64,000 nucleotides of DNA, from contig JAILNS010000002.1 of NCBI GenBank assembly GCA_024691305.1, positions 1 through 64,000 on the forward strand. The letters are read 5' to 3'. Origin of the DNA: Lachnospiraceae bacterium. Lineage in GTDB: Bacteria > Bacillota > Clostridia > Lachnospirales > Lachnospiraceae. The notes under the pieces are model-generated. The model was not told the DNA's origin, did not search any database, and saw only the letters and a program-made list of their open reading frames with translations. This document shows positions 51,553 through 58,796 of this stretch, one piece after another (position 1 is the first letter of the stretch; every line of letters starts with the position of its first letter). A program made the translations under genes and the position numbers.

Positions 51553-52869
51553 CTACCCCTCGCCAAACATAGCTTTCAGTCTTTCGTACGCCTCTTCAAA
51601 GCTTACCTTTTCGTCAGTTTCCTGACACAGGAATTCGTTTATCCTGCCATTCATGCTTATCGCGTAGTCTATTTCGGGATTCGACCCCGCCTTGTATGCG
51701 CCGATGTTGATAAGATCCTCCGCATCTCTGTATGTAGCCATCGCAGATTTGAGCCTCCCGGCAAATCGCTTGTGTTCTCTGTCAACAAGACTCGACATAC
51801 ACCTCGATACCGATGCGAGTACGTCTATAGCAGGATAATGGTTCTTCTGAGCAAGTTTACGGTCAAGAACTATATGTCCGTCCAGGATTCCTCTGGCAGT
51901 GTCCGTTATCGGTTCATTAAAATCATCGCCGTCAACCAGCACCGTATACAGACCGGTTATGGATCCGTGTGAATTCTTGCCTGCTCTTTCAAGAAGTCTT
52001 GGCATCTGGGAATAAACACTTGGCGGATATCCTCTCGACACCGGCGGTTCTCCGCTGGCAAGTCCGATCTCTCGTTGTGCCATTGAGAAACGGGTAAGTG
52101 AATCCATCATGAGAAGCACATCCCGTCCCTGATCTCTGAAATATTCGGCTATAGCTGTTGCTGTCATCGCAGCTTTCTTTCTTTCCAGCGCGGTACGGTC
52201 ACTTGTAGCTACCACCACGACGGAACGGGCCATTCCTTCAGGACCAAGATCGCGTTCTATAAATTCTTTAACTTCCCTGCCTCGTTCGCCTATAAGAGCT
52301 ATAACATTTATATCGGCATTGGTGTTTCTCGCAAACATACCCATAAGGGTTGATTTGCCGACACCGGAGCCCGCAAATATTCCTATACGCTGGCCCTTAC
52401 CTATGGTTAAGAGCCCATCAACGGCCTTGACTCCGAGCGAAAGGACCTCGTCGATGACGACTCTGTCCATCGCATCCATTGCCTGAGTATCCACTTCCAC
52501 TCTTGGGCCTTCAATAATTCCAAGTTCTTCGCAATTGCCCAGACTGTCAAGAACGTGTCCAAGCAGCTTGTCCGAAACGGTAACCGTAAGCGGAGCGTTG
52601 GTATTTTCAACAACGCATCCTATGGATATCCCATCGGTTGCCTGATAAGGGCTGAGCAGGGTTTTACGATCCTTAAAGCCGATGACTTCAGCAAATATAT
52701 ACTCCTCATCTCCGCCCGTATAAATCTTGCAAAGATCGCCGAGCTTTGCTTCCGGACCCTTGGATTCTATGCTTAAGCCTATAACATTCTCAACCCGTCC
52801 CAGATTGCGGATCAAAGAATCGTCAAGAACCCTGTTGTATTTTTCAAAATCAATCTTTAAAGCTTCCAC
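51553..52869 (-). CDS. fliI: Flagellum-specific ATP synthase FliI
   Basis: Export ATPase of 438 residues, homologous to the F1 beta subunit. Walker A is GSGVGKST (167-174), Walker B is in VLLMMDSLTRFSMAQREIGL, and the specific GEPPVSRGYPPSVYSQMPRL follows. The N-terminal FliH/ring-forming part and the C-terminal helical domain are complete. It precedes fliJ and is one base after fliH. Confidence 0.98.
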   Translation of the reverse strand: MEALKIDFEKYNRVLDDSLIRNLGRVENVIGLSIESKGPEAKLGDLCKIYTGGDEEYIFAEVIGFKDRKTLLSPYQATDGISIGCVVENTNAPLTVTVSDKLLGHVLDSLGNCEELGIIEGPRVEVDTQAMDAMDRVVIDEVLSLGVKAVDGLLTIGKGQRIGIFAGSGVGKSTLMGMFARNTNADINVIALIGERGREVKEFIERDLGPEGMARSVVVVATSDRTALERKKAAMTATAIAEYFRDQGRDVLLMMDSLTRFSMAQREIGLASGEPPVSRGYPPSVYSQMPRLLERAGKNSHGSITGLYTVLVDGDDFNEPITDTARGILDGHIVLDRKLAQKNHYPAIDVLASVSRCMSSLVDREHKRFAGRLKSAMATYRDAEDLINIGAYKAGSNPEIDYAISMNGRINEFLCQETDEKVSFEEAYERLKAMFGEG

Positions 52870-52870
52870 T

Positions 52871-53788
52871 CTAAGTCTCCGGATCGGATACCGTAGGATC
52901 GTAACTGAGGATCATAAGTTTTCTCCTGAGTTCGCTAAGTTGTGTATCCATTCCGCAATCAAATATCCCGTTATCCGTTTCAAGCATACATTGATTGCGT
53001 GTAAGACCAACGTCTTCGATCACATCGACTCTGCACCCGGGAGCTGCCTCCTCAAGGAGTGCTCTGTGAGTGTCATTAAGGTCGGCGTAATCCTCACGGG
53101 AAACATGAACGATATACTGTTTGCTTGCTTCTATGCCTCTCATCGCAGTTGCAACGAGATTGGACAGGATGGGTTCGTACTGACCGAGTTCCACATGGAA
53201 TATGCGTTCGTAAATCCCCGTGATCGTACTTATGAATTTGGGTTCAAGCTCGGCATAGATACTCTCAAATTCCTGCATAAGTGCCTGTTCTCTCATATCG
53301 AGTTCCTGCATACGGGCCGAATATTCATCCTGTGCCTGCACCAGACCATCCTGATATCCGGCCTGTTTTGCATCCGCCCGTATTCTTGTACATTCAATTT
53401 CCGCTTCTCTTCTGCTGTTTTCCTTGAATTCTCTCGCAAGCTGTTCTGCGGTAGCTACTATTTCATCGGCTTCGGCCTTAGCCGCCATGCGAATATTTTC
53501 AGCCTCGGCTCCGGGATCTACAGCTTTGAACACGTGAGATCCTTCACCTTCACTGCCTTCGTCGGATATAAGCATCTCAAGCTGATCGGCATCGAGGCCT
53601 TCTACAAAACCGGCTTCGGCATTTTCTCCTGCGACAAGAGTCTCACCGCTGATCTCCTGCTTTTCCGGTCTTTTTTTTGCTTTCACAGACACTTCCTGGA
53701 GTTTTTTCTCCATCAAGCTGTTTGAATCGATGATCTTGGTTTCATCCTGCGGAGTCTGGTTGTAAAATTTAACAATGTTTTTAGACAA
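52871..53788 (-). CDS. fliH: Flagellar assembly protein FliH
   Basis: Peripheral stalk protein of 305 residues that regulates FliI. It has a non-conserved acidic N-terminus (residues 1-95), a long charged coiled coil (96-170, with AEADEIVATAEQLAREFKEN) and a C-terminal FliH/VSH domain (about 185-300). The ORF starts with TTG at 53788, overlapping the fliG stop by 8 bp, with GGAGG upstream; other starts are possible in the first residues. Confidence 0.88.
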   Translation of the reverse strand: MSKNIVKFYNQTPQDETKIIDSNSLMEKKLQEVSVKAKKRPEKQEISGETLVAGENAEAGFVEGLDADQLEMLISDEGSEGEGSHVFKAVDPGAEAENIRMAAKAEADEIVATAEQLAREFKENSRREAEIECTRIRADAKQAGYQDGLVQAQDEYSARMQELDMREQALMQEFESIYAELEPKFISTITGIYERIFHVELGQYEPILSNLVATAMRGIEASKQYIVHVSREDYADLNDTHRALLEEAAPGCRVDVIEDVGLTRNQCMLETDNGIFDCGMDTQLSELRRKLMILSYDPTVSDPET

Positions 53789-54794
53789 TTATCTCGTCTC
53801 CTCCGCCTCTGGATATTACGATCTCGCCGGAATCCTCCAGCTTACGTATGATATTAACTATCTTCTGCTGAGCCTCCTCAACATCCTTCATACGCACAGG
53901 ACCCATGAATTCCATATCTTCCTTGATCATGGAAGCAAGACGCTTGGACAGGTTCTCAAATATAGCATTCTGAACTTCCTGATTAGCGCCTTTAAGTGAA
54001 ATAGACAGGTCGTTGTTGTCAACATCACGCAGCACGCGCTGTATTGCACGATTGTCCAGAAGAAGAATATCCTCGAACACGAACATCTTACGTCTGATCT
54101 CATCGGCAAGTTCGGGTTCCTCTATCTCCAATGTTTCCATGATATGTTTCTCGGTACCGCGGTCTACGGTGTTGAGTATCTCAACTACACTGTCTACGCC
54201 GCCGATTATGGTGTAATCCTGATTAACAAGACTCGAAAGTTTGGATTCGAGAACTTTTTCCACTTCTTTGATAACCTCCGGTGACGTCCTGTCCATAACT
54301 GCAATTCTCTTGGCCACATCGGCCTGTCTGTCCGGATGCAGCGAGCTTACGATAAGCGCTGCCTGTGCCGGTGACAGATACGAAAGGATAAGAGCGATCG
54401 TTTGCGGATGTTCATCCTGGATGAAGTTAAGAAGCTGAGAAGCATCTGTCTTTCTTATGAATTCAAAAGGCTTAACCTGAAGTGATGCGGTAAGCTTGCC
54501 GATAACGTCTTTTGCGCGGTCCTCGCCAAACGATTTTTCAAGCAGCTCCTTGGCATATGATATACCGCCCTCGGCGATATACTGCTGTGCAAGACATACC
54601 TCATAGAACTCGTTTATTACATCTTCTTTTACCTGCGGGGTTATGCTCCTGGTATTCGCTATCTCCAGAGTAAGTTCTTCTATCTCCTCTTCCTTGAGAT
54701 GCTTAAAGATCATTGCAGACCGTTCGGGTCCCAATGCTATCAGCAATATAGCAGCCTTCTGCAGGCCGTTCATATCATCATTTGCTCTAGACAT
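53781..54794 (-). CDS. fliG: Flagellar motor switch protein FliG
   Basis: C-ring protein of 337 residues that links FliF to the stator. The FliG landmarks are present: QKAAILLIALGPERSAMIFK (residues 12-31), DEHPQTIALILSYLSPAQAA (the EHPQR-type motif) and the C-terminal charged helix region VQNAIFENLSKRLASMIKED with torque residues. It lies 14 bp after fliF and overlaps fliH. Confidence 0.98.
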   Translation of the reverse strand: MSRANDDMNGLQKAAILLIALGPERSAMIFKHLKEEEIEELTLEIANTRSITPQVKEDVINEFYEVCLAQQYIAEGGISYAKELLEKSFGEDRAKDVIGKLTASLQVKPFEFIRKTDASQLLNFIQDEHPQTIALILSYLSPAQAALIVSSLHPDRQADVAKRIAVMDRTSPEVIKEVEKVLESKLSSLVNQDYTIIGGVDSVVEILNTVDRGTEKHIMETLEIEEPELADEIRRKMFVFEDILLLDNRAIQRVLRDVDNNDLSISLKGANQEVQNAIFENLSKRLASMIKEDMEFMGPVRMKDVEEAQQKIVNIIRKLEDSGEIVISRGGGDEIIV

Positions 54795-54808
54795 TACGAA
54801 TCATACTC

Positions 54809-56413
54809 CTATCCCCAATCCTCGCTCAGCCAGTTCCTGAGCAGCAAGGCTGCCGCTTCGGGATTATCCTCAACAAACTTAACGATAGCTTTTTTAGTCT
54901 CGGATTCTTCTTCCATGGATATATCTTCAAGTTCCGCTTCAGGTGTTGACTGAAGCAATTCTTCCACGCTGAGTTCTTCCTGAGGTGCTTCCTCTTTTTC
55001 TCTTTGCATACTTCTGAGCACAACGAAGGCAAGGAGTGCAAGTATCACAATGATAAGCGCTATCTGTATGAAATCCGTTACGCTGAACTTTGCACCCTCT
55101 TTATCAAAAAATACATTCTGTGTATATGCTGCAATGGCGATCTTGGACGTCGGTATTCCGGTCGCCTTGGCAACTACGTCAACAAGATTCTCATCGACTT
55201 CAAGCTTTGTTCTTGTATTATTGGCCAGTTTGTATTCTTCCCATGTGATACCATCCAAGAGGCCCTGTGTTTCCGCATCCTCCTCACGGATCACGTTATA
55301 TGCGATGGCTGTGAGCGCTATTGACGATTCATCGTAATTTATGAGTCCTGCGGGTGTAGTCTTTACCGTGATCTTCTCATCGGGAAGATAGTCTCTGAGT
55401 TCCTCGCTGACGGACGCGTTACTGTTGCTGTTATCCTGGATAACATAGGTAGTATCGTTTTCTGTATTGGAATCGGTTCCGGGAACTCCGCCGCCGTTAC
55501 TTACGCTGTCTGAAGCGTACGTCTCTTCATGAGCCAGGACTCCCTGTTTCTGGCCTTCTTCGGGTGAATAGTCGTGGATCGTTTCTTCCTGTGTCGAGAA
55601 GTCCATGACAAGATTGCACGCAACTTCAACATCATCGAATTCATTGGTTCCAAGCAGCACGCCGCGAACTTCATTCTTAACTGCGGTTTCAGCCTGTGAC
55701 TTAACTGTAAGCTGGGATCCTGTAGTGCCCGCCGTAGAATAATTATCTTCACCGGAAAAGAGCATATTGCCCTGACTGTCGGTGATGACCACATTGTTTG
55801 TGGAATCATTTCCTATCGCCGTTGCTACCGCACGTGCCAGATATGATGCCTGTTCGGGGCCGAATTCACCGTCAAGTTCAAGAAGGATCCATGCATATGA
55901 TTCTTCCTGTTTGGAGATCAGCGTACCGTCATTGGTCGGAATATGGAGTTCGACGTGGGCACTCTTGATCGCTTCAAAATTGGTTATAAAGTCATTTTCA
56001 AGTCTGCTTTCAAGATATAATGTATATTTGCGCTGTGTGTTTGCTTCGGTCGTGGATATGCCGCCATCCGTAACATTCTCTATCCCGTAATTACTTGATT
56101 TGATGCTGTTTGATCCAAGCAACAGATTGACCTGAGACTGGCTTTCCTCCAGTATATCCACACTTAGTCCGTCATCGGAAACCCTGTAAGTTATATCATT
56201 ATCATCCAGGAGGGCGGTGACTGTATTTGTTTCTTCGGTCGTTTCCGCAACGTATATCGTGATATATTTGTCTCTTGTAAGAAAGGCGACCAGTACGGCT
56301 ATTGCGACAAGCGCTACTGCCGCAACTACAATGATTATCGTTTTTTGCCTGGTGGTAAATCTGTTCCACCATTCAAGTATTCTCTGCCAGATCGCTCTAA
56401 TTCTCTCAGCCAT
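54809..56413 (-). CDS. fliF: Flagellar MS-ring protein FliF
   Basis: MS-ring protein of 534 residues with two membrane helices (about 25-45 and 437-458) and ring-building motifs between them. Landmarks are ILEESQSQVNLLLGSNSIKS, TQRKYTLYLESRLENDFITN and VACNLVMDFSTQEETIHDYS. The C-terminal cytoplasmic tail (about 460-534, with VKFVEDNPEAAALLLRNWLS) docks on FliG. It follows fliE by 16 bp. Confidence 0.98.
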   Translation of the reverse strand: MAERIRAIWQRILEWWNRFTTRQKTIIIVVAAVALVAIAVLVAFLTRDKYITIYVAETTEETNTVTALLDDNDITYRVSDDGLSVDILEESQSQVNLLLGSNSIKSSNYGIENVTDGGISTTEANTQRKYTLYLESRLENDFITNFEAIKSAHVELHIPTNDGTLISKQEESYAWILLELDGEFGPEQASYLARAVATAIGNDSTNNVVITDSQGNMLFSGEDNYSTAGTTGSQLTVKSQAETAVKNEVRGVLLGTNEFDDVEVACNLVMDFSTQEETIHDYSPEEGQKQGVLAHEETYASDSVSNGGGVPGTDSNTENDTTYVIQDNSNSNASVSEELRDYLPDEKITVKTTPAGLINYDESSIALTAIAYNVIREEDAETQGLLDGITWEEYKLANNTRTKLEVDENLVDVVAKATGIPTSKIAIAAYTQNVFFDKEGAKFSVTDFIQIALIIVILALLAFVVLRSMQREKEEAPQEELSVEELLQSTPEAELEDISMEEESETKKAIVKFVEDNPEAAALLLRNWLSEDWG

Positions 56414-56429
56414 GATTACTCCTCAATGA

Positions 56430-56771
56430 TCAAATCTGCATCTGCATAAGTTCCCTGTAAGCTTCAAGGACCCTGTCCCTGATCGCAACCGTATATTGAA
56501 GTGCAGTAGTAGCCTTCTGGATGGCTATCGTAAGATCGTGGGTATTATCGGTTTCACCAAGTGCCCACTTTATTTCTTCATCTTCCATGTCGGACAGATA
56601 TCCGTTGGTCACGGAAAGATTGTCCATTGCCGTGGATAAGATATCGTTAAAATTATTACCATTATATGCATCGACTGAATTGGTGGCGGCATTTTTGGCC
56701 ACCTGCCTTACAGCTCCGGAGGAAATATTACGAAGCTGTGTAATGTCTATAGCTTCACTTACCATTGCCAT
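56430..56771 (-). CDS. fliE: Flagellar hook-basal body protein FliE
   Basis: Protein of 113 residues that joins the MS ring to the rod. The C-terminal half has FliE landmarks: ALGETDNTHDLTIAIQKATT and LQYTVAIRDRVLEAYRELMQ. The length is usual. It stands between flgC and fliF, the standard order. The start at 56769-56771 could be two codons shorter (second ATG). Confidence 0.96.
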   Translation of the reverse strand: MAMVSEAIDITQLRNISSGAVRQVAKNAATNSVDAYNGNNFNDILSTAMDNLSVTNGYLSDMEDEEIKWALGETDNTHDLTIAIQKATTALQYTVAIRDRVLEAYRELMQMQI

Positions 56772-56791
56772 AACCTGTCATCCTCCCCTCA

Positions 56792-57238
56792 TCAGCTGTT
56801 TAACATATCAAGCCCTCTTTGGGCTATTGCCTTGGAAGCATCAAATGCCGTTGCATTGGCTTCGTAAGAGCGGCTTGCATCTATAAGGTTGGTCATCTCG
56901 GTAATGGTGTTAACGTTAGGATAAGTAACGTAACCGTTTTCGTCGGCGTCGGGATGTGACGGATCATATACCATATTGGCCTGTGTCCACTTATCTTCAT
57001 AAACTCCACCGACCTTCACTCCACCCTGTTTCCTTGCATTTAACGCACTGTGAAAAATACGGGTAAACGATTTGGCCTCGCCTTTTTCTTCAAAAGTAAC
57101 GACTTTACGGACATATGGCGTCCCGTCCTCTGTCCTGGTCGTATTGGCATTTGCCACATTCTCAGCAATTATATCCATCCGGAATCTTTGCGCTGTAAGA
57201 CCGGAGGCGCTTATATCAAAAGAATTAAAAATACTCAT
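56792..57238 (-). CDS. flgC: Flagellar basal-body rod protein FlgC
   Basis: Rod protein of 148 residues with axial-protein ends: FNSFDISASGLTAQRFRMDI and AENVANANTTRTEDGTPYVR at the start and NLIDASRSYEANATAFDASK near the end. It is 20 bp before fliE and 11 bp after flgB. Confidence 0.98.
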   Translation of the reverse strand: MSIFNSFDISASGLTAQRFRMDIIAENVANANTTRTEDGTPYVRKVVTFEEKGEAKSFTRIFHSALNARKQGGVKVGGVYEDKWTQANMVYDPSHPDADENGYVTYPNVNTITEMTNLIDASRSYEANATAFDASKAIAQRGLDMLNS

Positions 57239-57249
57239 AAAATACCTCC

Positions 57250-57648
57250 TTACTTAATAACCGTCTGAAGATTCTTGAATTCGGCACTGATACTGTTGGA
57301 AAGCCCGTTATACTTGATCTGGTTGGCCGCAAGTTCAGCTCCCTCAGTATCAAGATCAACGTTATTGCCGTCCACGCGGTAGCTGTATCCGGTCGAATCC
57401 GTATATGTTCCGACGGAAAGTCTGCGCATACTGACATTGTGTACCTGACGGTCAAGATCTGACATATGCGTCCATTTGAGCGCCTGATTTAACGCATCCT
57501 CAAAATTGACATCCTGCCTCTTGTAATACGGTGTATCAACATTGGCAATATTATTTGCCAGAGCGTCGTTACGAAGCCACGCGGCATCCGCAGCCTTATC
57601 CAAAACGTTGATATAATCAAATGCATGGGTGTCGATCAGTGTACTCAT
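57250..57648 (-). CDS. flgB: Flagellar basal-body rod protein FlgB, first gene of the fla/che operon
   Basis: Rod protein of 132 residues. It shows AADAAWLRNDALANNIANVD (residues 18-37), then TPYYKRQDVNFEDALNQAL. I take the ATG at 57646-57648, with GGAGGAG 8 bases upstream; an ATG two codons earlier is too close to that site. A good sigma-A promoter at 57681-57708 gives a leader of about 26 nt. It is the first of about 40 codirectional genes. Confidence 0.95.
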   Translation of the reverse strand: MSTLIDTHAFDYINVLDKAADAAWLRNDALANNIANVDTPYYKRQDVNFEDALNQALKWTHMSDLDRQVHNVSMRRLSVGTYTDSTGYSYRVDGNNVDLDTEGAELAANQIKYNGLSNSISAEFKNLQTVIK

Positions 57649-57680
57649 AGGCATACTCCTCCATTAATATACACACTACT

Positions 57681-57708
57681 ATTATAGTTAATTCGGTGCA
57701 AAGTTCAA
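57681..57708 (-). promoter_or_regulatory. Sigma-A promoter of flgB
   Basis: On the minus strand TTGAAC (-35, 57703-57708) and TATAAT (-10, 57681-57686) with a 16-bp spacer. The start point is predicted near 57674. No sigma-28 box was recognised, as expected for an early operon. Confidence 0.8.
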
Positions 57709-57720
57709 GGTCTTTCGGTC

Positions 57721-57747
57721 AAAAAAGCACAAGATATTGTGTCGCTT
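57721..57747 (-). terminator. Terminator-like hairpin upstream of the flgB promoter
   Basis: On the minus strand AAGC-GAC-ACAA-TATC-TTGT-GCTT followed by a run of T: an 8-bp stem interrupted by a 3-base bulge. It stands downstream of the folded element at 57769-57829 and upstream of the flgB -35. Confidence 0.5.
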
Positions 57748-57768
57748 CATTATGTAAACAACATTTTG

Positions 57769-57829
57769 TAGTATCATTCCCGACCCGTCTTTGGGTCACC
57801 CGAATTACCGGCCGTGACTCACGATACTA
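57769..57829 (-). ncRNA. Unassigned folded element between codY and flgB
   Basis: TAGTATC (57769-57775) and GATACTA (57823-57829) form a closing stem around about 47 bases. Inside, GACCC (57782-57786) pairs with GGGTC (57793-57797), or GGGTCAC (57793-57799) pairs with GTGACTC (57814-57820); these two stems share bases and exclude each other. A terminator-like hairpin follows about 20 bases further on in the minus direction. This looks like a small regulatory RNA or riboswitch-like leader, but I could not match it to a known class. A faint likeness to the c-di-GMP-I aptamer (CACGG ... CAAAG) lacks the conserved GACGCAAAGC. Confidence 0.4.
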
Positions 57830-57836
57830 TATGATC

Positions 57837-57870
57837 AAAAAGGGACCTTAGTAAAACTAAAGTCCCTTTT
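57837..57870. terminator. Bidirectional intrinsic terminator after codY
   Basis: An inverted repeat with 15-base arms, one mismatch and a 3-base loop has runs of A on one side and T on the other. In the minus direction it ends the topA-codY transcript about 60 bp past codY. A smaller hairpin CCGGC-GTAT-GCCGG lies between it and codY. Confidence 0.9.
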
Positions 57871-57929
57871 AATCCGGCGTATGCCGGTCATAATCCGTTA
57901 TATTTGCCTGTTCTAAACCCGTCAAACTC

Positions 57930-58721
57930 TTAACTGCGAACACGCCCTTCCTTTTTTATCTTATCGAGTTCATCGTAAACCGCATCATTGACAACTTTGA
58001 TATAAGTTCCCTTCATACCCGATGACCTTGATTCGATCACTCCGGCACTTTCAAACTTACGCATTGCATTTACGATCACAGATCTCGTTATTCCGGCTCT
58101 GTCAGCAACCCTGCTCGCCACTATCATTCCTTCGCATCCGTCAAGTTCGTCAAATACTCTCACGATAGCATCCAGTTCGGAATATGATAAAGTGGAGATC
58201 GCTCCCTGAACGACCTGGATCTTGCGGTCTTCTTCGGCAGTTTCTTCACTCACGGCTCTTAACATCTCAAGTCCGACCACCGTGGTTCCGTATTCGCACA
58301 GTATTATATCGTTCACATCATACTGAGAACCGCATTTATACAAAAACAATGTACCGAGTCTTTCGCCGGATATGACTATCGGCGTTACCATAGCGCAAAA
58401 CTTGGACGTATCCGTTTGTTCAAATCCCAGAGTTTCCAGGTTTATATTCTCTTTTGTCGAAAGTATCGACAGCAGTCGGTCATTGAGTGATGCATCGATA
58501 AAAGTCGAAACCTCACCGGAAATGTACTCTTCGATCGCCTCCACCTTCCTGTGCCGGCTAACCCCAAGTAACTTTCCTTTACGACTGATCACCATCACGC
58601 TCGATTCAAGTGTCTCTCCAAGCACCGAGCAGATATCATCAAATACTACCTTACCCGAATTGTTATTGTGCAATAACTTGCCGATCTTCCGGGTCTTATC
58701 AAGTAACTGTACGCTTCCCAT
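57930..58721 (-). CDS. codY: GTP-sensing global repressor CodY
   Basis: Repressor of 263 residues (B. subtilis CodY has 259) that senses GTP and branched-chain amino acids. The N-terminal GAF domain starts QLLDKTRKIGKLL and contains VMVISRKGKLLGVSRHRKVE. The C-terminal winged HTH has SYSELDAIVRVFDELDGCEG, then VASRVADRAGITRSVIVNAM and KFESAGVIESRSSGMKGTYI, the characteristic CodY recognition region. I start at the ATG at 58719-58721 (AAGGAATTAGGG upstream). A longer frame from a GTG at 58754 would overlap the promoter. CodY represses motility genes in B. subtilis, so its place beside flgB may matter. Confidence 0.97.
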   Translation of the reverse strand: MGSVQLLDKTRKIGKLLHNNNSGKVVFDDICSVLGETLESSVMVISRKGKLLGVSRHRKVEAIEEYISGEVSTFIDASLNDRLLSILSTKENINLETLGFEQTDTSKFCAMVTPIVISGERLGTLFLYKCGSQYDVNDIILCEYGTTVVGLEMLRAVSEETAEEDRKIQVVQGAISTLSYSELDAIVRVFDELDGCEGMIVASRVADRAGITRSVIVNAMRKFESAGVIESRSSGMKGTYIKVVNDAVYDELDKIKKEGRVRS

Positions 58722-58754
58722 CCCTAATTCCTTAATTTCATATTTTGTAGACAC

Positions 58755-58783
58755 ACTATATCACAATAATTCGACAAATACAA
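58755..58783 (-). promoter_or_regulatory. Sigma-A promoter of codY
   Basis: On the minus strand TTGTAT (-35, 58778-58783) and TATAGT (-10, 58755-58760) are 17 bp apart. It lies between topA and codY, so codY can be expressed apart from topA. Confidence 0.7.
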
Positions 58784-58796
58784 GGATTCTATTGAA

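Larger units (their letters stand above)
22317..57708 (-). other. fla/che operon (about 40 genes, about 35 kb)
   Basis: All genes from flgB to the YceG-domain protein are on the minus strand with gaps mostly under 40 bp and many overlaps. No intrinsic terminator was found inside; the operon ends at the terminator at 22279-22305. The gene order follows the B. subtilis fla/che operon with motAB inserted after flbD and extra genes (PilZ, an unknown TM protein, fapA, the 107-residue protein and the YceG-type protein). Internal promoters are likely but not confirmed. Confidence 0.88.

Noticed and set aside
52727-53725. 332-residue open frame on the plus strand
   Set aside because: It is antisense to fliI and fliH, whose proteins are clearly recognisable. 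The antisense product is Cys/Phe/His-rich without any family motif, a codon-composition shadow.
57769-57829. c-di-GMP-I (GEMM) riboswitch for flgB
   Set aside because: Only CACGG and CAAAG resemble the class; the conserved GACGCAAAGC core and the tetraloop-receptor arrangement are missing, and the flgB promoter lies downstream of the element.
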